Below are positions 26,352 to 36,307 of a stretch of DNA of 64,000 nucleotides, one piece after another (the first letter of the stretch is position 1; every line of letters begins with the position of its first letter). Under the pieces are notes generated by a model that was not told the origin of the DNA, ran no database searches, and saw nothing but the letters and a program-made list of their open reading frames with translations. The position numbers and the translations under genes were made by a program. This stretch comes from Pantanalinema rosaneae (GTDB lineage Bacteria; Cyanobacteriota; Cyanobacteriia; Leptolyngbyales; Leptolyngbyaceae): contig NZ_JBLZFZ010000013.1 in assembly GCF_050753385.1 (NCBI RefSeq), forward strand, positions 1 to 64,000. The letters run 5' to 3'.

Positions 26352-27227
26352 ATGAGCTACGACAATGTTTGTAAATTTCTAGCTGAACAGTATCCTGGTG
26401 ATTTCGTTCGTTGGCTACTTGCGATCGAGCCAGGAGAGATTCAACTCCTCAAAACGGAATTGAGTCAGGAGCCAATTCGCGCCGATGCCCTCACGCTGTT
26501 AAGAACGGCGAACCAAATTCTACATCTTGAGTTTCAGACTTCACCAACTTCCAAGCCACCGCTACCATTTCGGATGTTGGACTACTCAGTTCGCTTGAAA
26601 CGTGAATATGGCAAATCCGTCAATCAAGTGGTGGTGTTCTTAAAACAGACAACTTCAGAGGAGGCAGTTGTTGAACAGTATCAAGATGAGACGACCCAAC
26701 ACCGCTATCGGGTAATTCGGATTTGGGAGCAAGAACCTGAGGCACTTTTAAGCATTCCAGCTCTATTGCCATTTGCCACCTTGGCTCGGACTAACTCACC
26801 AAAGAACTTGCTGCAAGCAGTAGCAGTCCAGGTCGCTAGAATGGAGGACAGTCAACAACGATCGAATTTAGCCAGTTGTGCTGAAGTTTTAGCTGGACTA
26901 AGGTTTGAAAAAGATTTAATTCGGCAAATCTTTCAAGAGGACACCATGCGTGAATCGGTGATTTACCAGGACATACTACAGCAGGGATTACAGCAGGGAT
27001 TACAGCAGGGATTACAGGAAGGGCGGAAAAATGAGGCTTTGTCTCTAGTGATCCGTTTGCTGAATCGGCGGGTCGGTGAATTGGATAGTTCTTTACACAC
27101 TCAAATCCAAGCTCTATCACTCCCAGACTTAGAAGCGTTGAGTGAAGCCCTACTGGATTTTACCGCCGTAGCCGATGTGGTTGCCTGGTTAGAACAGCAG
27201 GCAGGTTTCTCAGCACCGAACTCCTGA
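26352..27227 (+). CDS. Rpn-family putative nuclease with DUF4351-like C-terminus
   Basis: 291 residues, starting 11 bases after tsaD. The nuclease core has EPIRADALTLL and ILHLEFQTSP (the E-x-Q strand of the PD-(D/E)XK fold), then MLDYSVRLKREYG. Three nearly exact LQQGLQQG repeats near residue 215 are encoded by an 18-base tandem unit and could vary by slippage. A DUF4351-like end (SLVIRLLNRRVGEL) closes it. It is a different subfamily from the copy at 9250-10230. Confidence 0.78.
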   Translation: MSYDNVCKFLAEQYPGDFVRWLLAIEPGEIQLLKTELSQEPIRADALTLLRTANQILHLEFQTSPTSKPPLPFRMLDYSVRLKREYGKSVNQVVVFLKQTTSEEAVVEQYQDETTQHRYRVIRIWEQEPEALLSIPALLPFATLARTNSPKNLLQAVAVQVARMEDSQQRSNLASCAEVLAGLRFEKDLIRQIFQEDTMRESVIYQDILQQGLQQGLQQGLQEGRKNEALSLVIRLLNRRVGELDSSLHTQIQALSLPDLEALSEALLDFTAVADVVAWLEQQAGFSAPNS

Positions 27228-27229
27228 TG

Positions 27230-27862
27230 TTAGAACATGACTCCTTCATGGAGGCTGGCACAACTGTGGCAGGCAGTTTTGGAAAACATGTGTTCGATCG
27301 CAAATGGTTTGTGGCAGTAACGGCAATTCCGGAATTCGCGCCGTCTAGCGGTGAGAGCCGCTTGTAATAGATCAGGTATTTCGTTTGCCCAAACCTGGTT
27401 CCACTGGAGCCGCTTCCAGAGTTTGCTGGACGACTTAGGGGCATAGCTGCCTGAGGTCCACTCCACTGTGGGTAATCGTAATTCCAGCGCTTCTGGTGTG
27501 ACAAAAATTACAATCCCTTCTGTGCCATTGTAGTTGATCTGGATCAGGTCACGCGTCCGTTCAATGTCAGCCCCCGGCAAATGTTCGAGTAGCAATAAGG
27601 CTTTTTGCTCCACGATCGTCGCCTCATCCAACGGAAACAAGGATTGTGGATTCCAGGAACAGTCGGGAAATGGGTCTGAAGCGGGTGGAGCCGCAGGATC
27701 AGGACGATCGTCAGACTCACAAGCTGGGGTAAAAGCCTCTAACGCAGCAGCGACCTCTTCTAGAACGGGATCTGGAGCATCGACTAGCGTCGTCAGATAA
27801 CTCAAAACCTCAGCCAGGTTATCAGTATTCGTTGCTTCTTGGGGATCAGTTGATTCAGCCAT
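27230..27862 (-). CDS. Conserved protein with C-terminal zinc ribbon
   Basis: 210 residues. An acidic, disordered N-terminus (about residues 1-75), a middle domain (NYNGTEGIVIFVTPEALELRLP), then a C-terminal CRYCHKPFAIEHMF...CHSC zinc ribbon. No signal or membrane segment. I do not recognise the function; the ribbon suggests nucleic-acid or protein binding. It converges on the Rpn-like gene with 2 bases between stops. Confidence 0.55.
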   Translation of the reverse strand: MAESTDPQEATNTDNLAEVLSYLTTLVDAPDPVLEEVAAALEAFTPACESDDRPDPAAPPASDPFPDCSWNPQSLFPLDEATIVEQKALLLLEHLPGADIERTRDLIQINYNGTEGIVIFVTPEALELRLPTVEWTSGSYAPKSSSKLWKRLQWNQVWANEIPDLLQAALTARRREFRNCRYCHKPFAIEHMFSKTACHSCASLHEGVMF

Positions 27863-28032
27863 AATGTTTTACCCTGATGCGTTGAGTGAGCCGTAGTGGA
27901 GCCATTAGCGTGACTCTATTTTTCCCAGTTTTGGACAAAAATCACTGTTCTGAGGCAACCCCAAATTAGACTGGTCGCTGGCGATTCTCTGGGGCAAGAT
28001 TGGAGAAGAATTTTGTTCGTCACGATTGAGTT

Positions 28033-28833
28033 ATGCGATCTCCAACTTTTCTGGCAGAAATCACCGTTAAAACGACTCCTACCTCGCTCTACGAGCTGTT
28101 AGTGGATATGACTGTAGAACTGCTCCCCAGAATTTTGTGGGCGATCGCAATTCTGGCACTGACCCGAGTCGTGATTGGGTTTATTGGACGGGTGACGCGA
28201 CGACTTTTTTCCCCCATGGAACCGACGATTCGCAAGTTTTTTATGCAAGCGTTGGAGATTCTAACGTTAATTGTGGGGATTATCGCGGCATTAAATGTCC
28301 TGGGAATTCAAACGACGACACTAGTAGCGATCCTGGGGGCGGCAGGTTTAGCGATCGGTTTAGCGTTACAAAGTAGCCTGTCCCATTTTGCGGCAGGAGT
28401 GATGCTAGTCAGTTTTCGTCCGTTTGAAGTGGGCGATTTGATTGATGGGGCGGGAGTGTCTGGCATGGTGGATAGTATCGGCATTTTTTCTACTACAATC
28501 ATCACGCCAGATCACGTCAAAATTGTGGTGCCAAATAATAGTTTGTTCTCTGCCAATTTAAAGAACTTAACAGCCTTAGGCACTCGACGAGTTGATCTAG
28601 AAGTGGATATTGGTAATCGACCGATCGAATCTACCATTACCCATTTATTAGCCGTTGTTGAGCCACATCCATTAGTGCTGAATGATCCGAAAGTGACGTG
28701 CCATGTATTATCGATCGCGGCAGACAAAACAGTTCTCTATCTGCGTCCCTGGTGTGCGGCGGAAGTCTATGAACGGGCACGATCGGAAATTCAGCAAATT
28801 GTTAAAGAAACCCTCAAGGAAATTCCGGTGTAA
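28033..28833 (+). CDS. MscS-family mechanosensitive channel
   Basis: 266 residues, three predicted membrane helices. The TM3 pore helix and following beta domain match MscS: LGAAGLAIGLALQSSLSHFAAGVML, then RPFEVGDLIDGAGVSGMVDSIGIFSTTI, and VPNNSLFSANLKNLT. The channel opens under membrane tension to release solutes on hypo-osmotic shock. Monocistronic. Confidence 0.9.
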   Translation: MRSPTFLAEITVKTTPTSLYELLVDMTVELLPRILWAIAILALTRVVIGFIGRVTRRLFSPMEPTIRKFFMQALEILTLIVGIIAALNVLGIQTTTLVAILGAAGLAIGLALQSSLSHFAAGVMLVSFRPFEVGDLIDGAGVSGMVDSIGIFSTTIITPDHVKIVVPNNSLFSANLKNLTALGTRRVDLEVDIGNRPIESTITHLLAVVEPHPLVLNDPKVTCHVLSIAADKTVLYLRPWCAAEVYERARSEIQQIVKETLKEIPV

Positions 28834-28910
28834 GTAAAATTAGAGTGATGCTAAAGGAGAGCAATCAGTCGTACTGCTGCAACAAACGCCGCTAATTTTG
28901 TGTGTTCGTT

Positions 28911-29513
28911 TCAGTTAAAGATGTAGTTAAAACTAACACTGACGCGATCGATGTCACTCATGTTTGGTTCTACACCATGCTTCAACCAACTTGGAAAGAT
29001 CAACAGGAGTCCAGCCTGAGGCTCATAGGCGATCGCGTCCGCCGTAAATGGTGTAAACTCTTTGACTAACGGTTTGTAAAATGTCCGAGCACTGCGCGGA
29101 TCATAGAACATTAAATTACCGCAATCTTTAGCAGTTTGGAGATAATACACCCCACTAAATAGACAATTGGCATGATCGTGAATTTTATTGCTAGCAAATT
29201 TGGGACTGATATTTGCCCAACAGTTTGCTGGAGTAATCCGAACATTGCCATACCCTAATGCCTGGGCAACATCGGCGATCGCGGCATCTACGAATTGCTT
29301 GAAACCTTGAAATTCAGTTAAATCGAATAAATTCCCCCGACTGTGCCAGCCTAAGACATTGGAGGCTACAGCACCCGGATCCGTCGCTTTTAACTGATAA
29401 ATGATTTGTAAAAGTTGTTGATCCAGGGCGGCATGGTCTTGCAAATCAAACACAAACAATGGACTGGGAAATAGTTGGTGATAGGTTGCTGTCCAGCGAT
29501 CGGGGTTGCTCAT
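28911..29513 (-). CDS. TIGR02466-type putative 2OG-Fe(II) oxygenase
   Basis: 200 residues. Double-stranded beta-helix features: the N-terminal LFPSPLFVFDL strand, WANISPKFASNKIHDHANCLFSGVYYLQ with the H-x-D iron ligands, then LLIFPSWLKHGVEPN with the distal histidine and the Arg in DRVSVSFNYIFN for 2-oxoglutarate. TIGR02466 proteins resemble phage and bacterial prolyl-hydroxylase-like oxygenases; substrate unknown. It is divergent from the large FG-GAP protein at 29751. Confidence 0.78.
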   Translation of the reverse strand: MSNPDRWTATYHQLFPSPLFVFDLQDHAALDQQLLQIIYQLKATDPGAVASNVLGWHSRGNLFDLTEFQGFKQFVDAAIADVAQALGYGNVRITPANCWANISPKFASNKIHDHANCLFSGVYYLQTAKDCGNLMFYDPRSARTFYKPLVKEFTPFTADAIAYEPQAGLLLIFPSWLKHGVEPNMSDIDRVSVSFNYIFN

Positions 29514-29750
29514 AGATTGCTTGTATTGGGTAAGAACGTAGCCAATCTAATGTTGTACCACCCCCGTTATACCGCTAGCTGACCTATGACCAAATCTATT
29601 TTTTCACTTCTTGGCTTTTTATGTAGAATCACGTAAGTGATTTCTCGTATTCTGTATCAAATAAAAAGTGTTAATAAAGTTTCTCTCTCTGTGCTTGTTG
29701 ATCTGTTAAAGCGGGGAAACATAGGCTTGCGACTGTGGAGGGTATAGATT

Positions 29751-32234
29751 ATGGCAGATAATGGTTTATTTGATAATAATGCGACAACTCAGCGGCTTAT
29801 CACCGTTGGCTCAGGACTGCAAACATTCAAAAATACAGGAACCGATACCAGCTATTCTTTAGGCCCGGGGGACTCAGACGATTACTATAGGATTCAACTC
29901 GGTCGTAGTAGCAGTCTAATTCTGACTCTGACGGAACTCGGTGGTAATGCGGATTTACAACTTTTGGATAGTTCTGGCAACCCGCTCACAGGAGAATTGG
30001 GCAGTTCTACCAACCCAGGGGCGCTATCCGAGAGTATTATTACTGATGTCCTGAATCCTGGTACTTACTACATTCGGGTGTTTACCAGCGATCCCAGTAC
30101 GCTAATTAACTACACCCTGGGAGTCAACTCCATTGGTACCAGCCGGTCTGATATTATTTGGCGGAACGCGACGAGTGGAGACATCGGCGTTTGGCGGATG
30201 GACAATACTACGCTGGTTGGATCTTCCCTAGCCGGACCTAACCTGGTCAGTACTGATTGGCAAATTATTGATGTTGCCGATTTTGATGGGGATGGTCAGG
30301 ACGACTACCTCTGGCGCAACAACAGAACCGGAGTGAACGGTGTCTGGCGGATGACCTCAAATGGTAGCTTACTCGGGACATTTTCTTTGCCCACAATTTC
30401 TAACACCTGGACCTTAGCTGGCGCAGCAGATTTCAGTGGCGATGGCATTTTGGATCTGGTTTGGCGGAACTCCTCGACTGGGGAGAACGCTATGTGGGTG
30501 ATGAATAGCGATCGTTCCACCATTTCCTCAGCGTTTCTACTCCCTGCGATCGGGGGAGCTTGGCGGATTGAAACGATCGGGGATTTTAATCGCGATGGCT
30601 TGAATGATTTAGTTTGGCGTAATTCAAGTACAGGACAAAATGCGGTTTGGTTTTTCAATGGCACTACCTACGCATCAGCCGCCAGCCTGACAAGCCGCAC
30701 TGGGAGTGCCTGGAAGATTGCAGAATGCGCTGATTTTAATGGTGATGGGCATTTAGATCTAATTTGGCGGAATACCACGACTGGAGCCAATGAGATTTGG
30801 TACATGAATGGCATTACCTATCTATCAACAGCGCCTTTCTCCTCACTGGGTGTCTCCTGGCATTTAGGGGGGGTGATCAAGACGGCGGGTACGGTTGACC
30901 TGGCAGGAAATACGCTGGGAACCGCTTTTAATATTGGTGTCATTGATGACCGAACGGGGAATGACGCGGCTACCTATACTGACACCATTGGCTCTGTTTC
31001 TGACCAGAACGATTATTATAGGTTCACCCTACAAACGTCTTCAACCGTCTCAATTTCTCTGGCAGGTTTACAAGCCAATGCCGATCTCTGGTTAATCCGG
31101 GATGTCAATAACAATGGAGAACTAGATGACAATGACGTGACTTGGCAGTCAAATAATCCTGGGACTGCCAATGAACTGCTCTCGGAAATCCTGAGTGCTG
31201 GAACCTACTTTATTCGTGTGCGATCGGCTGCACCGTCTGCGGATACTGTGACTCCTTACTCGTTAGCGATCGCGGCAACTCAGGCTCCGCCGATCGACTT
31301 AGTTGCAACAAATCTGACTGCCACTCGTAGTACCGTTGATTTAACACAAAGTACTCAGCGAAATATCTCCATCACCTATACGGTGCAATACACGGATCCT
31401 AATCCGCCTCAAGGGGGTAGAACATTCTCAGTTGGGATCTATCTGTCGCGGGATGCGGTGATTACTCCGACGGATCGGTTGTTTGACTTAAATGGGGATG
31501 GTGTCAGTGATGAGAATGACTACATTACCTTCACGAATGTGCAACCAGGGACATTCCAGCGCACCATTAGTCTTACCTTGCCGCCAAATAGTGATAATTG
31601 GTGGGGCGGCAACCAGACCTATTACCTCGGTGTCTTGGCGGATCCCGGCAACACAGTGGTAGAAACCTTCGAGAATAACAATTATCGGGCGCTAGGCATT
31701 GGTATTACGGGGACAGTACGACCGGATGCGGTTGGAAATGGCTTCGATATCGTACAGTCTAGTCAAACGATTGGTGGTGCCATTACCCTGCGTGGCACAA
31801 TTACGAACCAGGGAACTGTTGCTACTGGAACAACCGGACTCCGCTTCCAGGTAAACTTCTATCTCTCTGCGGATGATGTCCTTGACGGTGGTGATCATTT
31901 CTTGACCACTGCTTCTTTTGCTCCCTTAGCGGCAGGGGCAAGCGCTAACTTTATTAGTACAACCGCCCAAGTTCCTGGTACAACGCAAGCCTCTTTCTTT
32001 ACTAACACGGATGTTCGTCTACCAACCTTAGGAGGATGGGATGGTTGGCAAGGAAATGGACGCTACTATATTTTGATGTGGATTGATCCCAGTGGACTAG
32101 ACATTCCGAATGAGGGTCCCGGTGGTCGGGAGAACAATCGCAACTACGGTCGCACGATGCCGCTAGTCTTCAACAGCTATATTGGCTCCAATGTTTACCG
32201 AGATTTTGACTTTATTGATGTCACAGGCTTGTAG
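29751..32234 (+). CDS. Large surface/secreted protein with PPC, FG-GAP and CARDB domains
   Basis: 827 residues, no classical signal peptide at the N-terminus. Visible order: a PPC-like beta domain (residues about 20-125, YYRIQLGRSSSLILTL ... NPGTYYIRVF), five FG-GAP/VCBS-like repeats (about 135-375, each a DFDGDGQDDYLWRN-type calcium-binding loop), a second PPC domain (about 380-500), and CARDB/Ig-like domains (about 510-800). FG-GAP and PPC domains are typical of secreted cyanobacterial proteins, often exported by type I systems. The likely role is adhesion or matrix. Ends at a rho-independent terminator. Confidence 0.82.
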   Translation: MADNGLFDNNATTQRLITVGSGLQTFKNTGTDTSYSLGPGDSDDYYRIQLGRSSSLILTLTELGGNADLQLLDSSGNPLTGELGSSTNPGALSESIITDVLNPGTYYIRVFTSDPSTLINYTLGVNSIGTSRSDIIWRNATSGDIGVWRMDNTTLVGSSLAGPNLVSTDWQIIDVADFDGDGQDDYLWRNNRTGVNGVWRMTSNGSLLGTFSLPTISNTWTLAGAADFSGDGILDLVWRNSSTGENAMWVMNSDRSTISSAFLLPAIGGAWRIETIGDFNRDGLNDLVWRNSSTGQNAVWFFNGTTYASAASLTSRTGSAWKIAECADFNGDGHLDLIWRNTTTGANEIWYMNGITYLSTAPFSSLGVSWHLGGVIKTAGTVDLAGNTLGTAFNIGVIDDRTGNDAATYTDTIGSVSDQNDYYRFTLQTSSTVSISLAGLQANADLWLIRDVNNNGELDDNDVTWQSNNPGTANELLSEILSAGTYFIRVRSAAPSADTVTPYSLAIAATQAPPIDLVATNLTATRSTVDLTQSTQRNISITYTVQYTDPNPPQGGRTFSVGIYLSRDAVITPTDRLFDLNGDGVSDENDYITFTNVQPGTFQRTISLTLPPNSDNWWGGNQTYYLGVLADPGNTVVETFENNNYRALGIGITGTVRPDAVGNGFDIVQSSQTIGGAITLRGTITNQGTVATGTTGLRFQVNFYLSADDVLDGGDHFLTTASFAPLAAGASANFISTTAQVPGTTQASFFTNTDVRLPTLGGWDGWQGNGRYYILMWIDPSGLDIPNEGPGGRENNRNYGRTMPLVFNSYIGSNVYRDFDFIDVTGL

Positions 32235-32281
32235 AATATTGACGGCTTGTAATGGATTGCCTTACAGCCTGAATTAAGCGG

Positions 32282-32321
32282 ATTCCCCTGATTTCTCTTT
32301 GAGGAGTAGGGGAATTTTTTT
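32282..32321 (+). terminator. Rho-independent terminator
   Basis: Perfect 8-base arms ATTCCCCT and AGGGGAAT with an 18-base loop and a seven-T run, 48 bases after the FG-GAP gene stop. The ~400 bases from here to ndhF3 are AT-rich and hold no gene. Confidence 0.8.
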
Positions 32322-32721
32322 GGTCGTCCATGATCGCAACTGACTTAATATAACTGGAGATAGACGATCTCAGTCCGATTAATTACTCTGGTTGAACGAT
32401 AGTGACTTATTGAACCTCCATCATAGACTCAAATCAATAGATATATGCTGCTGAATCTAATGATTCTGATTAATAGTCAAATTCAATTAAATTAATTGAG
32501 CAATTAAATCACTGGCTGAAGCCCTGGAATATCGGTCAATTCAGGAGTTTATCAATGGTTTTGCTTAAAACTATCGATTAACTCAAGCATTGTAAATATG
32601 CTTGAATTCTAAGTAACGCAAAAGATTAAGAAAAACTAATAACTCTTGACTCAAGAAAAATCCCTAGTCTGAGTACCGCTATTTTTGCGTTTATTGTTGG
32701 AGTCCTATGAGGTAATTTTGG

Positions 32722-34635
32722 ATGGCTTCCCTCCTCCTACAAACGATTTGGTTAGTCCCGATCTACTCCCTCATTGGTGCAGCATTGTCAGTCATCTGGT
32801 TGCCCTCAATTACCAGGCGTACTGGTCCCCGACCGGCTGGCTATGTTAATGCCCTAATGACCTTGATCTCGTTTGTCCATGCGTTGATTGCCTTACAAGC
32901 CGTTTGGCAGCAACCAGCGTATGAATTATCGATCACCTGGCTACAAGTCGCTGACCTGAATCTAACCTTACCGATCGTCGCCTCGGCATTAACAGTCGGT
33001 GCTGTGGTATTGGTGACTGGCATGAACTTGTTGGCGCAGGTGTATGCGATCGGCTATATGGAAATGGACTGGGGCTGGGCAAGATTTTATTCCTTGCTGG
33101 CACTGTTTGAAGCCGGGATGACAGCGCTTGCCCTTTGCGATTCCCTTTTCTTCAGTTACATCATTCTAGAAATCTTGACCTTAGGCACCTATTTATTGGT
33201 GGGCTTTTGGTTCAATCAATCCCTTGTGGTGACGGGTGCCCGGGATGCCTTTCTGACCAAGCGCGTGGGTGACTTGTTCCTGCTGATGGGGGTGATTGCG
33301 TTATTGCCCCTAACGGGTACCTGGAATTTTACGGAACTGGCGGAGTGGGCAAAAACAGCCGAGGTCAGTCCCTTTGTGATCACCTTAGTTGGACTCGGGC
33401 TGATTGCTGGACCCATGGGGAAATGCGCTCAGTTTCCGTTACATCTTTGGCTAGATGAAGCCATGGAGGGCCCTGTACCATCCACGATTCTGCGGAACTC
33501 GGTGGTGGTGGCAACGGGAGCCTGGGTCTTGGTGAAATTGACCCCTGTGTTAGCGTTGTCACCGATCGTACTGTCTGCCACAACGTTGATTGGCGCCTTA
33601 ACGGCGATCGGTGGATCATTGATTGCCCTGGCACAAATTGATATTAAGCGCACCCTGTCCTATTTAGTCAGTGCCTACATGGGCATTGTGTTTGTTGCCG
33701 TCGGGACGCAACAGGTGGATGCTGCCCTATTACTGGTATTGACCCATGCCGTGTCTATGGGATTGCTGGTCATGAGTACCGGCGCGATCGTCTGGAATAA
33801 TGTGACTCAGGATGTAACGCAACTGGGTGGTCTATGGTCACGACGACCGTTCTCCGGGCTGGCATTTGTGGTAGGTAGCTTAGGACTGATCGCGTTTCCA
33901 CCCCTCGGTAGCTTTTGGGCAATGCTAGACTTGGCAACTGGCATTTGGCAGACCCAACCCTGGTTAGCGGCACTATTGCTAGTTGTGAATGGCTTAACAG
34001 CATTTGGTTTAGTGCGGGTATTCTGTCTGGTGTTTGGGGGGAAACCTCAGCCAATGTCCGAGCGATCGCCGGAAGTGCATTGGCCGATGATGATGCCGAT
34101 GATGATCTTGCTGGGCTTTACCCTCCATCTACCGTTGGTGCTACAAGCGTTCTCTTTACTACCGAGTTGGGTGCAACTCAATAAAGATATGGCGCTGTTA
34201 CTGATCTGGTCGAGTATTTTAGGCAGCAGTTTAAGTGCGGTGATCTACCTGGGTAAAGCCATACCTAAGCCGATCAAGTTTCCCTGGAAAGGACTGCAAG
34301 ATCTGGTGGCGTATGACTTTTACACTCCCAGCCTCTATCGTTCCAGCATTGTATTTGGGGTGGATCTGATCTCACGTCTTACCTCCTGGGTGGATAAGTA
34401 TCTGGTGGATGGCACAGTCAACTTATTTGGTCTGATTACCCTGTTGAGCGGACAAAGTCTGAAATACAGTACCTCCGGTCAGTCTCAGTTTTACATGCTG
34501 ACAATTCTGATGGGATTAGCCTTTCTGGGCATTTGGCTCTGTTTTCCGTTGATCTCTCAGTTGTCGTTAGACCCAGCCATTAGTTCTTTGCTGACTTCAG
34601 TTAGTGCTTTATGGTCTGGTCGAGCAGCAGGTTAA
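32722..34635 (+). CDS. ndhF3: NDH-1 subunit NdhF3 (CO2-uptake type)
   Basis: 637 residues, about 15 predicted membrane helices. Proton-pumping complex I NuoL/NdhF landmarks: YSLLALFEAGMTALAL, HLWLDEAMEGPVPSTILRNS, the conserved lysine-bearing LAQIDIKRTLSYLVSAYMG, and LTHAVSMGLLV. Shorter at the C-terminus than respiratory NdhF1. Order ndhF-ndhD-cupA identifies it as the NDH-1MS (CupA) type rather than respiratory NDH-1. The complex couples CO2 hydration to NDH-1 electron flow in the thylakoid. The AT-rich upstream region may hold a low-CO2 regulator (CcmR/CmpR) site, which I cannot identify. Confidence 0.88.
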   Translation: MASLLLQTIWLVPIYSLIGAALSVIWLPSITRRTGPRPAGYVNALMTLISFVHALIALQAVWQQPAYELSITWLQVADLNLTLPIVASALTVGAVVLVTGMNLLAQVYAIGYMEMDWGWARFYSLLALFEAGMTALALCDSLFFSYIILEILTLGTYLLVGFWFNQSLVVTGARDAFLTKRVGDLFLLMGVIALLPLTGTWNFTELAEWAKTAEVSPFVITLVGLGLIAGPMGKCAQFPLHLWLDEAMEGPVPSTILRNSVVVATGAWVLVKLTPVLALSPIVLSATTLIGALTAIGGSLIALAQIDIKRTLSYLVSAYMGIVFVAVGTQQVDAALLLVLTHAVSMGLLVMSTGAIVWNNVTQDVTQLGGLWSRRPFSGLAFVVGSLGLIAFPPLGSFWAMLDLATGIWQTQPWLAALLLVVNGLTAFGLVRVFCLVFGGKPQPMSERSPEVHWPMMMPMMILLGFTLHLPLVLQAFSLLPSWVQLNKDMALLLIWSSILGSSLSAVIYLGKAIPKPIKFPWKGLQDLVAYDFYTPSLYRSSIVFGVDLISRLTSWVDKYLVDGTVNLFGLITLLSGQSLKYSTSGQSQFYMLTILMGLAFLGIWLCFPLISQLSLDPAISSLLTSVSALWSGRAAG

Positions 34636-34687
34636 GGATTCAGTAGTTCATTTTTTGATCCCTGTAGAGAAACAAGCAATAGATACT

Positions 34688-36247
34688 ATGCTAAGTACCT
34701 TAATTTGGTTGCCTCTGGTTGGGGCACTGTTGGTGGGATGTTTGCCAGGAGGCATTCCGGTAAAGCAATTGCGGTTTGGTACGATCGCGATCGTCACCGT
34801 TGCTTTGCTGTGGAGTCTGTGGCTTCTGACCCAGTTCGATCTGAGTAGTGCCACCTTCCAGATGCCGGAATATTTGCCCTGGATTCCCACCCTGGGTCTT
34901 AATTATTCCCTGGCGATCGACGGGCTATCGTTGCCGTTAGTGGCATTGAGTAATTTGCTGACGATCGTGGCCATTTTTGCGAGTGAGTTAGTCGGCAAAA
35001 CCGCTTTACCACTTCAGCGTCCGCGTCTGTTTTATGTCCTGGTATTGCTGATTAATGCAGGCATGGCAGGGGCATTGATGGCACAAAATCTGCTGCTATT
35101 CTTCCTGTTTTATGAACTGGAATTGATTCCCTTCTATCTGCTGATTGTGATTTGGGGCGGAGCCAAGCGGGAATATGCTGGCATGAAGTTTCTCATTTAC
35201 ACCGCTTTATCTGGCATTCTGATTCTGGCAGCGTTTTTGGCGATCGGGTGGTTGACTGGTTCCAATTTTGATTATGAGACGATCCAAACAGGCGACTTGT
35301 CACAACGAACTCAACTAATTTTGTTGACGTTACTGTTAGTGGGATTTGGGATCAAAATTCCCTTAATTCCCTTACATACCTGGCTCCCGGATGCCTATGT
35401 GGAAGCTTCAACGCCAACGGCAATTCTTTTGGGTGGCGTGTTGTCCAAACTCGGAGTCTATGGATTAGTCCGGTTTGGCTTGGGACTGTTTCCCGAAACC
35501 TGGTCGCTCGTCACCCCAGGATTAGCCCTGATTGCGGCGATCTGTGTGATGTATGGAGCAATGGCGGCGATCGCCCAGAAGGACATCAAGCGGATGGTTG
35601 CCTACAGTTCGATCGGTCACATGGGCTATGTTCTCCTCGGTGCGGCGGCTTTAACCCCCTTAAGCATGGTGGGAGCGGTGGCACAGATGGTTAGCCACGG
35701 TTTAATTCTGGCACTGCTGTTTTATCTGGTGGGCACGATCGAAGCCAAAGTGGGCACCCGTGAGTTAGATGTCTTGAATGGGTTGTTGAATGCGATTCGG
35801 GGGTTGCCAATGACCAGTGCATTGTTGGTACTGGCGGGCATGGCAAGTGCCGGAATTCCGGGCATGGTTGGTTTTATCAGCGAGTTTCTGGTCTTCCAGG
35901 GCAGCTATCCGATTTTTCCGTTGCAAACCCTGTTATGCGTTGTAGGTACGGGGTTGACGGCGGTTTACTTCGTGATCATGCTCAACCGAACTTGTTTTGG
36001 CAAACTCGATACAGCCACCGCCTACTATCCCAAAGTTACCCTCTGGGAACAAGTTCCAGCTTTGGCGTTGACAGCGTTGATCATTTGGTTAGGAATTCAA
36101 CCAACCTGGTTAGTGCGCTGGAGTGAAACAACCACGGCAACTCTGGCAGGATCTGCCCCGATCGCCCATCGCATTGTTGCCCTGGAACCGACGGCTAGTT
36201 TGAATCATCCCTTATCTGCCCAAGTAGTTACGCCATCACTGCAATGA
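34688..36247 (+). CDS. ndhD3: NDH-1 subunit NdhD3 (CO2-uptake type)
   Basis: 519 residues from the ATG at 34688. The frame opens upstream at 34604, overlapping ndhF3, but only the part from MLSTLIWLPLVGALLVG is NdhD-like. NdhD/NuoM features: AIDGLSLPLVALSNLLTIV, FYELELIPFYLLIVIWGG, PLIPLHTWLPDAYVEASTPT, and AIAQKDIKRMVAYSSIGHMG with its proton-channel lysine. It forms the distal antiporter-like module with NdhF3 and CupA. Confidence 0.9.
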   Translation: MLSTLIWLPLVGALLVGCLPGGIPVKQLRFGTIAIVTVALLWSLWLLTQFDLSSATFQMPEYLPWIPTLGLNYSLAIDGLSLPLVALSNLLTIVAIFASELVGKTALPLQRPRLFYVLVLLINAGMAGALMAQNLLLFFLFYELELIPFYLLIVIWGGAKREYAGMKFLIYTALSGILILAAFLAIGWLTGSNFDYETIQTGDLSQRTQLILLTLLLVGFGIKIPLIPLHTWLPDAYVEASTPTAILLGGVLSKLGVYGLVRFGLGLFPETWSLVTPGLALIAAICVMYGAMAAIAQKDIKRMVAYSSIGHMGYVLLGAAALTPLSMVGAVAQMVSHGLILALLFYLVGTIEAKVGTRELDVLNGLLNAIRGLPMTSALLVLAGMASAGIPGMVGFISEFLVFQGSYPIFPLQTLLCVVGTGLTAVYFVIMLNRTCFGKLDTATAYYPKVTLWEQVPALALTALIIWLGIQPTWLVRWSETTTATLAGSAPIAHRIVALEPTASLNHPLSAQVVTPSLQ

Positions 36248-36307
36248 CAGCCGGTTGAGTGTTAGAACAGGCAAAGGCAATCTGATAACGACTATTTGGA
36301 GGTGACT